A stretch of DNA of 19,045 nucleotides, taken from positions 1 to 19,045 of the forward strand of contig CATMNW010000016.1 of NCBI GenBank assembly GCA_950071875.1, written 5' to 3'. Position 1 is the first letter of the stretch; each line of letters begins with the position of its first letter. Source of the DNA: an uncultured Erythrobacteraceae bacterium. Its GTDB lineage: Bacteria > Pseudomonadota > Alphaproteobacteria > Sphingomonadales > Sphingomonadaceae. Of the stretch, positions 1 through 5,951 are shown piece by piece. The notes beneath the pieces are model-generated. The model did no database searches, had not been told where the DNA came from, and saw only the letters and a program-made list of their open reading frames with translations. Both the position numbers and the translations under genes were made by a program.

Positions 1-258
1 GCGCATGGCGATGACCTTGCCGCCTTCTTCGACCGGTTCCCAGCCGAATTCCCGCAAACTCAACAGGATATCGCGGATACCGCCGTCTTCGTCATAGGAC
101 GGCGCGCGGAAATCGCTCTTGTGGAAGACGAGCTTTTCATGCTCGGTCCCGATGCGCCACTGATCCTTGGGCTTTTCGCCCTTCTGCATCGGGGCGACCA
201 GCTGGTCGCGGCTTTCGATGATGGGGTCGGCTGCCCCCGAGGCCTCTCTGGTGCTCAT
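1..258 (-). CDS. gshA: glutamate-cysteine ligase, N-terminal part (runs off the left edge)
   Basis: Catalyses the ATP-dependent joining of glutamate and cysteine, the first step of glutathione synthesis in the cytoplasm. Reading the minus strand from an ATG at 258 gives 86 uninterrupted codons to the window edge; the protein begins MSTREASGAADPIIESRDQL and carries RIGTEHEKLVF at about residues 35-45. That IGTEHEK block is the N-terminal signature of the GCS2 (plant/alphaproteobacterial-type) glutamate-cysteine ligases. The 3' end is missing, so length and active site cannot be checked. No clear Shine-Dalgarno is visible. The gene lies 42 nt downstream of rsmE on the same strand, a pairing often seen in sphingomonads, so the two are probably co-transcribed. 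The product is recognised with good confidence; the symbol follows the family. Confidence 0.88.
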   Translation of the reverse strand, partial: MSTREASGAADPIIESRDQLVAPMQKGEKPKDQWRIGTEHEKLVFHKSDFRAPSYDEDGGIRDILLSLREFGWEPVEEGGKVIAMR

Positions 259-300
259 GACGCGTGGCGATAGGCAACCGAACCTTGCCTGGGAAGGGAT

Positions 301-1059
301 TTATTCTTCGCCGTCCAACCAGTCACCTGCTTCGGCCATCCATACGGCGGTACCTGCGATAGCCGCCGTTTCGCCCCGCAATATGCGAGGGCCGAGGCTG
401 ATTGCGACCGATGCGGGATGCGCGCGGATCATCGCGCGCTCGGCATCGTCGAAGCCGCCTTCGGGCCCGACGAGAAGCGCAGCCGGCCCTTCGGCATAGC
501 AGAACGCGTCGGCTGCCGCTTCGCCGCCGTCTTCGTCGGCAAAGAACAGGTGCCGGTCCTGCGGCCATTCGCGCAGCAATGTCTCAAGCTTTGCCACCGG
601 CGCAATTTCCGGCAGCGCGGTGCGCGCACACTGTTCCGCCGCTTCGGTGACGATCGTATCAGCCCGTTCGGGGTTGAGCTTGTCCGCCACGCAGCGACGG
701 GTGAGGACGGGGGCGATCCGTGCCACGCCCAGTTCCGTGGCTTTTTCCAGCACGAGATCGAAGCGATCTTTCTTGAGGAGTGCAGGGCACAGCCAGAAAT
801 CCGGCACCGGTTCGCGCGGCCGCAGATGATCCTTGGGCTGTAGCAGGACATGCCGTTTTCCCGCTTCCACGACTTCGGCAGACCATTCGCCGGTAATGTC
901 GTCGCACAGGATAACCGCATCGCAGGGCGACACCCGCATCACTTTCGACAGGTAATGCGCCTGGTTGCCTTCGACCTGCACAGGGCGGTCGGCGGACAGT
1001 TCCTGTTCCACGAACAGGCGCGGGGCGCTCTTGGGCGGCCAGGCAGGTGTTGCAGGCAT
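301..1059 (-). CDS. rsmE: 16S rRNA (uracil-1498-N3)-methyltransferase RsmE
   Basis: Methylates N3 of U1498 in 16S rRNA using S-adenosylmethionine; a SPOUT-fold cytoplasmic enzyme. From the ATG at 1059 the product is 252 aa, a normal RsmE length. The N-terminal PUA-like part (RLFVEQEL, HYLSKVMR) precedes the SPOUT domain, which shows TEAAEQC near residue 138, LLVGPEGGF near 195-203 and LGPRILRGETA near 222-232, the conserved SAM-binding knot. A GTG at 1098 would add 13 residues, but the ATG at 1059 sits where family members usually begin, so it is preferred; neither start has a strong ribosome site. A GATAAT hexamer on the minus strand (plus 1149-1154) is a possible -10. The gene is divergent from ubiA and 42 nt upstream of the glutamate-cysteine ligase gene. 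Confidence 0.95.
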   Translation of the reverse strand: MPATPAWPPKSAPRLFVEQELSADRPVQVEGNQAHYLSKVMRVSPCDAVILCDDITGEWSAEVVEAGKRHVLLQPKDHLRPREPVPDFWLCPALLKKDRFDLVLEKATELGVARIAPVLTRRCVADKLNPERADTIVTEAAEQCARTALPEIAPVAKLETLLREWPQDRHLFFADEDGGEAAADAFCYAEGPAALLVGPEGGFDDAERAMIRAHPASVAISLGPRILRGETAAIAGTAVWMAEAGDWLDGEE

Positions 1060-1176
1060 GTGTCCGGCGCTAGCCGCTTGGCGCGCCCGCGTCACCACTC
1101 GATGGACGGTTTCCTACGCAAGCGCTATCTGCCAGCGGTGTTGGCGCAATTATCCTGTCGCACTGCCAGCGGCGTT

Positions 1177-1205
1177 TTGGCAAAAACACCCTGTGCAAGT
1201 GTAAC
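1177..1205 (+). promoter_or_regulatory. candidate promoter for ubiA
   Basis: TTGGCA (1177-1182), a 17-nt spacer and TGTAAC (1200-1205) resemble a housekeeping -35/-10 pair in the 244-nt gap between the divergent rsmE and ubiA genes. It would give a leader of about 90 nt that contains the palindrome at 1262-1278. The -10 match is weak, so this is tentative. Confidence 0.28.
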
Positions 1206-1255
1206 CCAGGGACAAAGTGATCAAGGTACTGAAACTGATGCAAATTCTGCCGAAA

Positions 1256-1289
1256 GTCACGGGTGACACCGTGTCACCTTTGTCACCCG
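1256..1289. repeat. nested inverted repeats upstream of ubiA
   Basis: GGTGACACCGTGTCACC at 1262-1278 is a perfect 17-nt palindrome (8-1-8). It is nested with further GTCAC/GTGAC half-sites: GTCAC at 1256-1260, GTGAC at 1263-1267, GTCAC at 1273-1277 and GTCAC at 1282-1286. CGGGTGAC (1260-1267) and GTCACCCG (1282-1289) also form an overlapping 8-bp inverted pair. The cluster ends 13 nt before the ubiA GTG. It may be an operator for a dimeric regulator or an mRNA hairpin that affects ubiA translation; I do not recognise the regulator. Confidence 0.55.
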
Positions 1290-1302
1290 GACGGGCCGAC
1301 GC

Positions 1303-2211
1303 GTGAACACTGCGGGCGACATCGTCCCCGACAGCGAGCATCGCGGCCTTGTCGCGCGGTTGCCGCAAATGCCGCGCGATCTTGCGCAGCTGGCGCGTTT
1401 CGACCGGCCGATCGGCTGGTGGCTCCTGTTCTGGCCCTGCGCTTGGGGCGTCTGGCTGACCGGCGCGGGCTGGCAACTGGAACTGCTGGGCTGGCTGCTG
1501 CTCGGCAGCATCGCGATGCGCGGGGCGGGCTGTGTCTATAACGATATCGTCGATGCCGATCTCGACCGGAAGGTCGCACGGACCGCGCTGCGGCCTGTGG
1601 CAAGCGGTCGCGTGTCGAAGAAGCTGGCCTGGGGCTGGCTGCTGTTCCTTTGCGCTGTCGGACTGCTGGTGCTGCTGCAGTTGCGCCCGATGGCACAGGG
1701 CGTGGCGCTGGCCAGTGTCCTTCTGGTTGCCGCCTATCCCTTCATGAAACGCATCACATGGTGGCCGCAGGCATGGCTCGGCATGGTCTTTACCTGGGGG
1801 CTGCTGGTCGGCTGGACGCAGCTTCGCGCCGATAATTGGGACGCGCTGGCCGCCATGTACGCCGGCGCCGCGCTGTGGGTGATCGGCTACGATACCGTAT
1901 ACGCGATGCAGGACCGCGAAGACGATGCGCTGGTCGGTATCCGCTCTTCCGCCCTGCGGCTCGGCGGACATGTGAAGGGCGGGGTCGCGCTGTTCTATAC
2001 CGGCGCAGTGGCGCTGTGGGCGCTTGCCTTCTGGCTTTATCGCGCGGACTGGGTGGCATTGCTGGCCCTGCTGCCTGCAGCCGGTCACCTGTTCTGGCAG
2101 GTTGCGACGCTCGATGGCGAGGATGCAGGAAACCCTCTCGACCGGTTTCGCGCCAACCGCTGGACCGGCGCGCTGGTCGCCGCCGCCTGTTTCGTCGTGG
2201 GGAATGCCTGA
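1303..2211 (+). CDS. ubiA: 4-hydroxybenzoate octaprenyltransferase UbiA
   Basis: Inner-membrane prenyltransferase that attaches the polyprenyl tail to 4-hydroxybenzoate in ubiquinone synthesis. The 302-aa product has two aspartate-rich Mg-prenyl-diphosphate motifs: NDIVDADLD at residues 80-88 and YDTVYAMQDREDD at 196-208. These sit between hydrophobic helices (about eight or nine in total), as expected for the UbiA family. DRPIGWWLLFWPCAWG near 34-49 is the usual first-helix signature. The start is a GTG at 1303, with an unremarkable upstream sequence after a conspicuous palindrome. The TGA stop overlaps the ATG of the next gene by one base (TGATG), so translation of the two is probably coupled. 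Confidence 0.95.
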   Translation: MNTAGDIVPDSEHRGLVARLPQMPRDLAQLARFDRPIGWWLLFWPCAWGVWLTGAGWQLELLGWLLLGSIAMRGAGCVYNDIVDADLDRKVARTALRPVASGRVSKKLAWGWLLFLCAVGLLVLLQLRPMAQGVALASVLLVAAYPFMKRITWWPQAWLGMVFTWGLLVGWTQLRADNWDALAAMYAGAALWVIGYDTVYAMQDREDDALVGIRSSALRLGGHVKGGVALFYTGAVALWALAFWLYRADWVALLALLPAAGHLFWQVATLDGEDAGNPLDRFRANRWTGALVAAACFVVGNA

Positions 2212-2837
2212 TGTGCAATCTGTATCGCATAACCAAGAACAAGGACGAGGTCGCCGCATGGTTCGACGTGGTCAACGAACTGGGCGGGGCCAACTTCGGG
2301 GACGAGGTCTTTCCCGGCTATCCGGGCGCGGTGGTTGCGGAAGGCAAGCTGACACAGATGAGCTGGGGCTTCCCACTGGTGATGAAGGGCAAGAACGGCC
2401 AGCCGCTGAAGCCCAAGCCGGTCAACAATGCGCGCACCGACAAGCTCGACAGCTTCTTCTGGCGCTACAGTTTCGAGGAGAGGCGCTGTCTGATCCCCGT
2501 TACTGCTTGGGCCGAAGCCGAAGGGCCGAAGGGCGGCAAGACACGCACCTGGCTTTCGCGGCCCGATGCCGAACTGTTCGCCGTGGCCGCCGTCTGGCGC
2601 GACAGCGATGAATGGGGACGCTGTTACTCCATGGTCATGACCGATGCGGGCGGCGCGGCGGCCGAGGTCCACACACGGATGCCGGTTTTGCTTGGCGAGG
2701 AGGACCGGGCCGTGTGGACCGACGGTTCCCCCGACGATGCACGCGCCCTGTGCCGCCCGTGGGAGGGCGAACTCGTTCTCGACCGGACCGACCAGCCCTG
2801 GGCGGGCGGTGCGGCTAAGACCAGGCGGTTGCTGTAG
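2211..2837 (+). CDS. SRAP-domain protein (YedK/HMCES-like abasic-site peptidase family)
   Basis: SRAP proteins use the amino-terminal cysteine exposed after Met removal to crosslink covalently to abasic sites in single-stranded DNA, shielding them during replication. This 208-aa product starts MCNLYRITK, giving the catalytic Cys2, and keeps the other key residues: Asn73-Ala-Arg75 in NNARTDKL, Glu102 in the segment aligned with the usual GxYEW motif, and His154 in VHTRMPVLL. The flanks are divergent: NARTDK replaces the common NARAET, and TAWAEAE replaces GWYEW, so it is a side branch of the family. It begins inside the ubiA stop codon (one-base overlap) and ends 5 nt before trmL. Family assignment is firm; biochemical activity is inferred from residue conservation. 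Confidence 0.9.
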   Translation: MCNLYRITKNKDEVAAWFDVVNELGGANFGDEVFPGYPGAVVAEGKLTQMSWGFPLVMKGKNGQPLKPKPVNNARTDKLDSFFWRYSFEERRCLIPVTAWAEAEGPKGGKTRTWLSRPDAELFAVAAVWRDSDEWGRCYSMVMTDAGGAAAEVHTRMPVLLGEEDRAVWTDGSPDDARALCRPWEGELVLDRTDQPWAGGAAKTRRLL

Positions 2838-2842
2838 CGCCG

Positions 2843-3295
2843 ATGCGCATCGCCCTGTTCGAACCCGAAATCGCCGGGAATGTCGGCAATGTCATGCGGC
2901 TTGGCGCCTGCATGGGCGCTGGCATCGACCTGATCGAGCCGCTCGGCTTCCCGTGGGACGATCGCCGCGTGCGGCGCGCTGCGATGGACTATATCGATCA
3001 TGTCGAAGTCGAACGGCACGCCAGTTTCGATGCCTTTCGCCAGGCGCGGGCAGGGCAAAGGCTCGTGCTCTTCACAACCCGCGCGACGCAGTCTTCCTAC
3101 GACTTCGCCTACCGATCCGACGACATCCTGTTGTTCGGCAAGGAAAGTGCCGGAGTGACCGATGCAGTGCGCGCTGCGGTCGATGAAAGCGTGCGGTTGC
3201 CCATGCGCGCGCAGGTCCGTTCGTTGAACCTTGCAACCAGCGCCGGGATCGCATTGGGGGAGGCATTGCGGCAGACGGGCGGGCTGCCGGGCTGA
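2843..3295 (+). CDS. trmL: tRNA (cytidine/uridine-34-2'-O)-methyltransferase TrmL
   Basis: Methylates the ribose 2'-O of the wobble nucleotide in certain leucine tRNAs using S-adenosylmethionine. At 150 aa it matches the minimal SPOUT enzymes of the YibK/TrmL type. Visible signatures are LFEPEIAGNVGNVMRL at residues 5-20, LLFGKESAGV at 96-105 and SLNLATSAGI at 127-136, the knot region that binds the cofactor. The ATG at 2843 lies 5 nt after the SRAP stop, so ubiA, SRAP and trmL look like one transcription unit. No terminator is visible after it. Confidence 0.94.
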   Translation: MRIALFEPEIAGNVGNVMRLGACMGAGIDLIEPLGFPWDDRRVRRAAMDYIDHVEVERHASFDAFRQARAGQRLVLFTTRATQSSYDFAYRSDDILLFGKESAGVTDAVRAAVDESVRLPMRAQVRSLNLATSAGIALGEALRQTGGLPG

Positions 3296-3364
3296 AACCT
3301 TGTGGTGGACAAGTGTGCGGGCGCGTTTGGAGCGACTCGGCAAGAGGTTCTTAACCTTGCTGCC

Positions 3365-3688
3365 ATGACGGATACCTTCGTCGCCCTTTCCGATCCCACG
3401 CGCCGGCTCCTGCTGGACCGGCTCAGCGCGCAGGGCGGACTGACGCTTTCCGACCTTGCGGAAGAACTGCCGATGACGCGGCAGGCGGTGGCCAAGCACC
3501 TCGCCGTGCTGGAGGCAGCCGAACTGGTCGCCTCCGAACGCGACGGACGGTGCAAGCGCCACTACCTCAACCCGATGCCACTGGCGAAGATGGCCCGGCG
3601 CTGGCTGGGCCGGTTCGAGGATGTACCATTGGCCGCCATGTCGGGCTTTCACGGTGCGTCGTCCGGGACGCAGGCTGCGCGAACATAG
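3365..3688 (+). CDS. ArsR-family transcriptional regulator
   Basis: Small winged-helix DNA-binding repressor of 107 aa. It opens with TDTFVALSDPTRRLLLDRL, the family's first helix, followed by the helix-turn-helix (TLSDLAEELPMTRQAVAKHL at about 27-46) and the wing (SERDGRCKRHYLNP). The metal-binding ELCVCDL box of ArsR/SmtB sensors is absent, so it belongs to the non-metal subgroup that commonly neighbours SRPBCC/AHSA1 genes; none is present here. A GTG at 3302 would add 21 residues, but homology to the family begins at the ATG at 3365. AAGAGG lies about 17 nt upstream, too far for a good ribosome site. It converges with the VOC gene across a 17-nt gap. Its target is unknown. Confidence 0.85.
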   Translation: MTDTFVALSDPTRRLLLDRLSAQGGLTLSDLAEELPMTRQAVAKHLAVLEAAELVASERDGRCKRHYLNPMPLAKMARRWLGRFEDVPLAAMSGFHGASSGTQAART

Positions 3689-3705
3689 GCGCGCGGATCA
3701 GCGGC

Positions 3706-4080
3706 TCATTCATAGCTGACCACCTCGAATTCGATACCGTCCCAGTCGAAGAAATAGAAACTGCGCGGGCCCGGTTCGTACTTGCCGTGGCTGAACGGCT
3801 TCAGGCCCGCTTCGACGATGACGTCTTCGGCGGCGGCAATGTCGTCTACCGCGATGCCGATGTGGTTCATCGGTACGCTTTTCTTGAAGCTGCCTTCGAT
3901 GCGCGGGCTGGTGTGGATTGCGAGATAGGCGTGATCGTCACCAAGGTGGATGGATCGACCGTTGTCGAGCGAGGGACCTTCCCAGCGCCGATGCCAGCCG
4001 GTCAGCTTTTCAAGCAATGCAGCGCTGCGTTCCCCGTCGGTGACAGAGATGTTGACGTGTTCCAATCGTGCGGTTGCCAT
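3706..4080 (-). CDS. VOC-family (glyoxalase/bleomycin-resistance fold) protein under a SoxR-type promoter
   Basis: A 124-aa single-unit VOC protein with paired beta-alpha-beta-beta-beta modules. Candidate metal ligands are His8 (LEHVNIS), His73 (NHIGIAVDD) and Glu117 or Glu119 (DGIEFEVV). The substrate cannot be read from sequence; relatives include glyoxalases, fosfomycin and bleomycin resistance proteins and ring-cleaving dioxygenases. Expression signals are unusually clear. AAGGAG lies 7 nt before the ATG. Further upstream is TTGACC, a 19-nt spacer and CATAAG, with a perfect SoxR box filling the spacer. The gene is divergent from soxR, so it is the likely direct SoxR target. A role in removing or tolerating redox-active compounds is inferred from this context, not shown. 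Confidence 0.88.
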   Translation of the reverse strand: MATARLEHVNISVTDGERSAALLEKLTGWHRRWEGPSLDNGRSIHLGDDHAYLAIHTSPRIEGSFKKSVPMNHIGIAVDDIAAAEDVIVEAGLKPFSHGKYEPGPRSFYFFDWDGIEFEVVSYE

Positions 4081-4114
4081 GCGATTTCTCCTTCGTGAAA
4101 TGGCGATGGCGGAA

Positions 4115-4145
4115 CTTATGAAACCTCAAGCCGACTTGAGGTCAA
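4115..4145 (-). promoter_or_regulatory. SoxR-type promoter of the VOC gene (19-bp spacer)
   Basis: On the minus strand, TTGACC (plus 4140-4145), a spacer of exactly 19 nt (4121-4139) and CATAAG (4115-4120). The over-long 19-bp spacer with the activator box inside it is the hallmark of promoters that MerR/SoxR proteins activate by twisting DNA. The expected start lies about 28 nt before the VOC start codon. Confidence 0.75.
4123..4142. promoter_or_regulatory. SoxR operator (sox box)
   Basis: ACCTCAAG-CCGA-CTTGAGGT is a perfect 8-4-8 inverted repeat. Its 18-bp core CCTCAAG-N4-CTTGAGG has the same arms and spacing as the known enterobacterial sox box. It lies midway between the divergent VOC and soxR genes, and the adjacent gene encodes SoxR with its full iron-sulfur motif. 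Confidence 0.88.
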
Positions 4146-4164
4146 GACCTGAAAACACTATCAG
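4136..4164 (+). promoter_or_regulatory. candidate soxR promoter overlapping the sox box
   Basis: TTGAGG (4136-4141), a 17-nt spacer and TATCAG (4159-4164). The -35 lies in the right arm of the sox box, so SoxR binding would be expected to restrain its own transcription. The predicted start at about 4171-4173 almost coincides with the soxR ATG at 4173, which suggests a leaderless mRNA. Confidence 0.45.
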
Positions 4165-4172
4165 TCAGATCG

Positions 4173-4610
4173 ATGCATGCGAACGATCTCCTCGCCATCG
4201 GCGAACTTGCCCGCCGCACCGGCCTGTCTGTTTCGGCCATCCGCTATTACGAAGAGAAGGGACTTATCGAAGCGCTGCGGACCGGCGGCAACCAGCGCCG
4301 CTTCCTGCGCGGGGACATCCGGCGGCTGAGCTTCGTCCTCATCGCCCAGAAGCTGGGGCTGTCGCTTGACGAGATCGAGGAAGCGCTCGCCCGGCTGCCG
4401 CAGGGCCGCAATCCCACCGCCGCCGACTGGAAGCGCATCAGCTCAGAAATCCGTCGGAAGATCGACGCGCAGATCGCCGCGCTGGAAAAGGTGCGTACGG
4501 ATCTCGACGGCTGCATCGGCTGCGGGTGCCTGAGCCTGAAAAAATGCGCGCTCTACAATGCGAATGACAAGTGGGGCGAAAGCGGAAGCGGCCCTCGCGT
4601 CCTGCGGTGA
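4173..4610 (+). CDS. soxR: redox-sensitive transcriptional activator SoxR
   Basis: MerR-family sensor whose [2Fe-2S] cluster is oxidised by superoxide-generating or redox-active compounds, switching on a target promoter. The 145-aa product has the MerR helix-turn-helix (LLAIGELARRTGLSVSAIRYY, residues 6-26), a dimerisation helix around 84-112, and the cluster-binding segment CIGCGCLSLKKC, with cysteines at 114, 117, 119 and 125. This Cx2CxCx5C pattern is diagnostic of SoxR. It is divergent from a VOC gene across a perfect sox box. There is no Shine-Dalgarno before the ATG and a promoter-like -10 ends 8 nt upstream, consistent with leaderless translation. It converges with the methyltransferase gene, leaving a 17-nt gap. 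No soxS is present; outside enterics SoxR usually controls effector genes directly. Confidence 0.95.
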   Translation: MHANDLLAIGELARRTGLSVSAIRYYEEKGLIEALRTGGNQRRFLRGDIRRLSFVLIAQKLGLSLDEIEEALARLPQGRNPTAADWKRISSEIRRKIDAQIAALEKVRTDLDGCIGCGCLSLKKCALYNANDKWGESGSGPRVLR

Positions 4611-4627
4611 GCCTTACCGACCGGCTG

Positions 4628-5410
4628 CTAGGGCAAACCGGTCACGAGACGCAGGGGCCCGTCGAAATGGGGTGCCTTGCGCCACTGCCCGTACTTGCGA
4701 TCCCATTCCCCGCTTTCGAGGTCCTGCGATAGCTGGCACGTAAACCGTTCGACTGCTTCGGGCGGTACGAGGCTCCAGCTGGAACAGGCAAGCCTTGCGT
4801 TCTGGTTCAGAAACGCCTCCGGGCGACCGTAGTAGGCTTCGTTGAAGCCGTCGCGGCAGTGGAGAGGGACGGGCACGTGCTCCACCCGCACATTACCACC
4901 AAGGCCTGCAGCTAGCCGATCTATGGCGGGAAAGCGGCGTGCCTCGATTTCGCGGACTTCGGGGATATAGTCGCTCAACCAGTAATCCATCATTGCCGCC
5001 GGATCGCAGACCAGCAGCACGACCGGCCCGCGCGTAACGCGGCGCATTTCGGAAAGCCCCTGTTCAAGGTCCGACCACTGGTGAACGGTCACGCTGGCCA
5101 TTGCAGCATCGAAGCTATTGTCGGCGAATGGCAGGTCCTCCGCCACCGCGTCGACCGCCTGGGGCAGGTGAGATGGACGTTGTGCCCGCATGGAAGCGGA
5201 TGGTTCGACCGCCGTTACATCCCTGTCGGTCGGCTCGTAGGAACCGGCCCCGGCACCGACATTGAGCACAGTTTTCGCATCGCCCAGCGCGTTCAGGATC
5301 TGCGCAGCGATTTCGGGCTCGGGTTGCCGATAGCGACTGTAGGTGCCACCGATTTCGCCGTAATCCACATCGCCGGCACTGCCATCCGAAAGGCGTCGGT
5401 TGCCGGCCAT
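4628..5410 (-). CDS. class I SAM-dependent methyltransferase (UbiE/Methyltransf_11 type)
   Basis: A 260-aa Rossmann-fold methyltransferase of unknown substrate. Motif I is VLNVGAGAGSYEP at about residues 48-60, the acidic loop after strand 2 is TAVEPSASM (66-74), and AEDLPFADNSFDAAMASVTVHQW (about 90-112) covers motifs II and III. The C-terminal half (WLSDYIPEVREIEARRFP onward) resembles small-molecule methyltransferases rather than RNA enzymes. The ATG at 5410 is preferred to in-frame upstream starts because it lies just 13 nt after the sixA stop, with a GGGG element about 8 nt before it; the upstream extension would overlap sixA entirely. It is the last gene of the helicase-sixA-methyltransferase run. 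Confidence 0.85.
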   Translation of the reverse strand: MAGNRRLSDGSAGDVDYGEIGGTYSRYRQPEPEIAAQILNALGDAKTVLNVGAGAGSYEPTDRDVTAVEPSASMRAQRPSHLPQAVDAVAEDLPFADNSFDAAMASVTVHQWSDLEQGLSEMRRVTRGPVVLLVCDPAAMMDYWLSDYIPEVREIEARRFPAIDRLAAGLGGNVRVEHVPVPLHCRDGFNEAYYGRPEAFLNQNARLACSSWSLVPPEAVERFTCQLSQDLESGEWDRKYGQWRKAPHFDGPLRLVTGLP

Positions 5411-5423
5411 CGCAATCGCCCCG

Positions 5424-5951
5424 CTAGTATTCCGGCCCCAGTTCCGGATCGAGATCGCGGGGCCGTGCAAAATGGGCCAGTGTACCGCACCCGTCGCGAA
5501 GGTCGGCCCAGTCGTCGATATCGAGTTCGTAAACTGCAAACGCCGCCGTCGGAAATTTGACCTTGGCCTCGTCGTAAAGTGCGTTCTCGTTCTTGGGCGA
5601 AACCAGTTCGAACAGCATGTCGCCAAGACCGGGATTGTGGCCTGCCACCATCACGGCCTGCGCATCGCCCCCGCTTTCCCGGATCACGTCCATGATCGTG
5701 TCGGTACCTGCAAGGTAGAGGCGTTCGTCCCAAACCGGTTCAAGGTTCGGCATCGCATCCTCCAGCGTCAGCCTGACCCGTTTGGCAGGGCTTGCAAGAA
5801 GCGTGTCCCATTTGACCCCGTGGGCCGCGATATGATCGCCGATTACATGTGCGCCGCGATGCCCGCGATCGTTCAGTCCCCGATCGAAATCGCGCTTGTC
5901 GCTCTGCCCCCAGTCGGATTTGGCGTGACGCAGTAGGCCGAGGATCTTCAC
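5424..5951 (-). CDS. sixA: SixA-like histidine phosphatase
   Basis: Member of the histidine-phosphatase superfamily related to SixA, which in E. coli dephosphorylates phosphohistidine proteins such as ArcB and the nitrogen PTS. The 175-aa product begins MKILGLLRHAKSDW, with the catalytic His9 in the RHAKSDW motif, followed by SPAKRVRLTL (54-63) and GHNP at 104-107, which supplies the second active-site histidine. The start is a GTG at 5951 whose GTGA overlaps the TGA stop of the upstream helicase by four bases, showing translational coupling. No ArcB homologue or PTS gene is visible nearby, so the partner is unknown. Confidence 0.87.
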   Translation of the reverse strand: MKILGLLRHAKSDWGQSDKRDFDRGLNDRGHRGAHVIGDHIAAHGVKWDTLLASPAKRVRLTLEDAMPNLEPVWDERLYLAGTDTIMDVIRESGGDAQAVMVAGHNPGLGDMLFELVSPKNENALYDEAKVKFPTAAFAVYELDIDDWADLRDGCGTLAHFARPRDLDPELGPEY

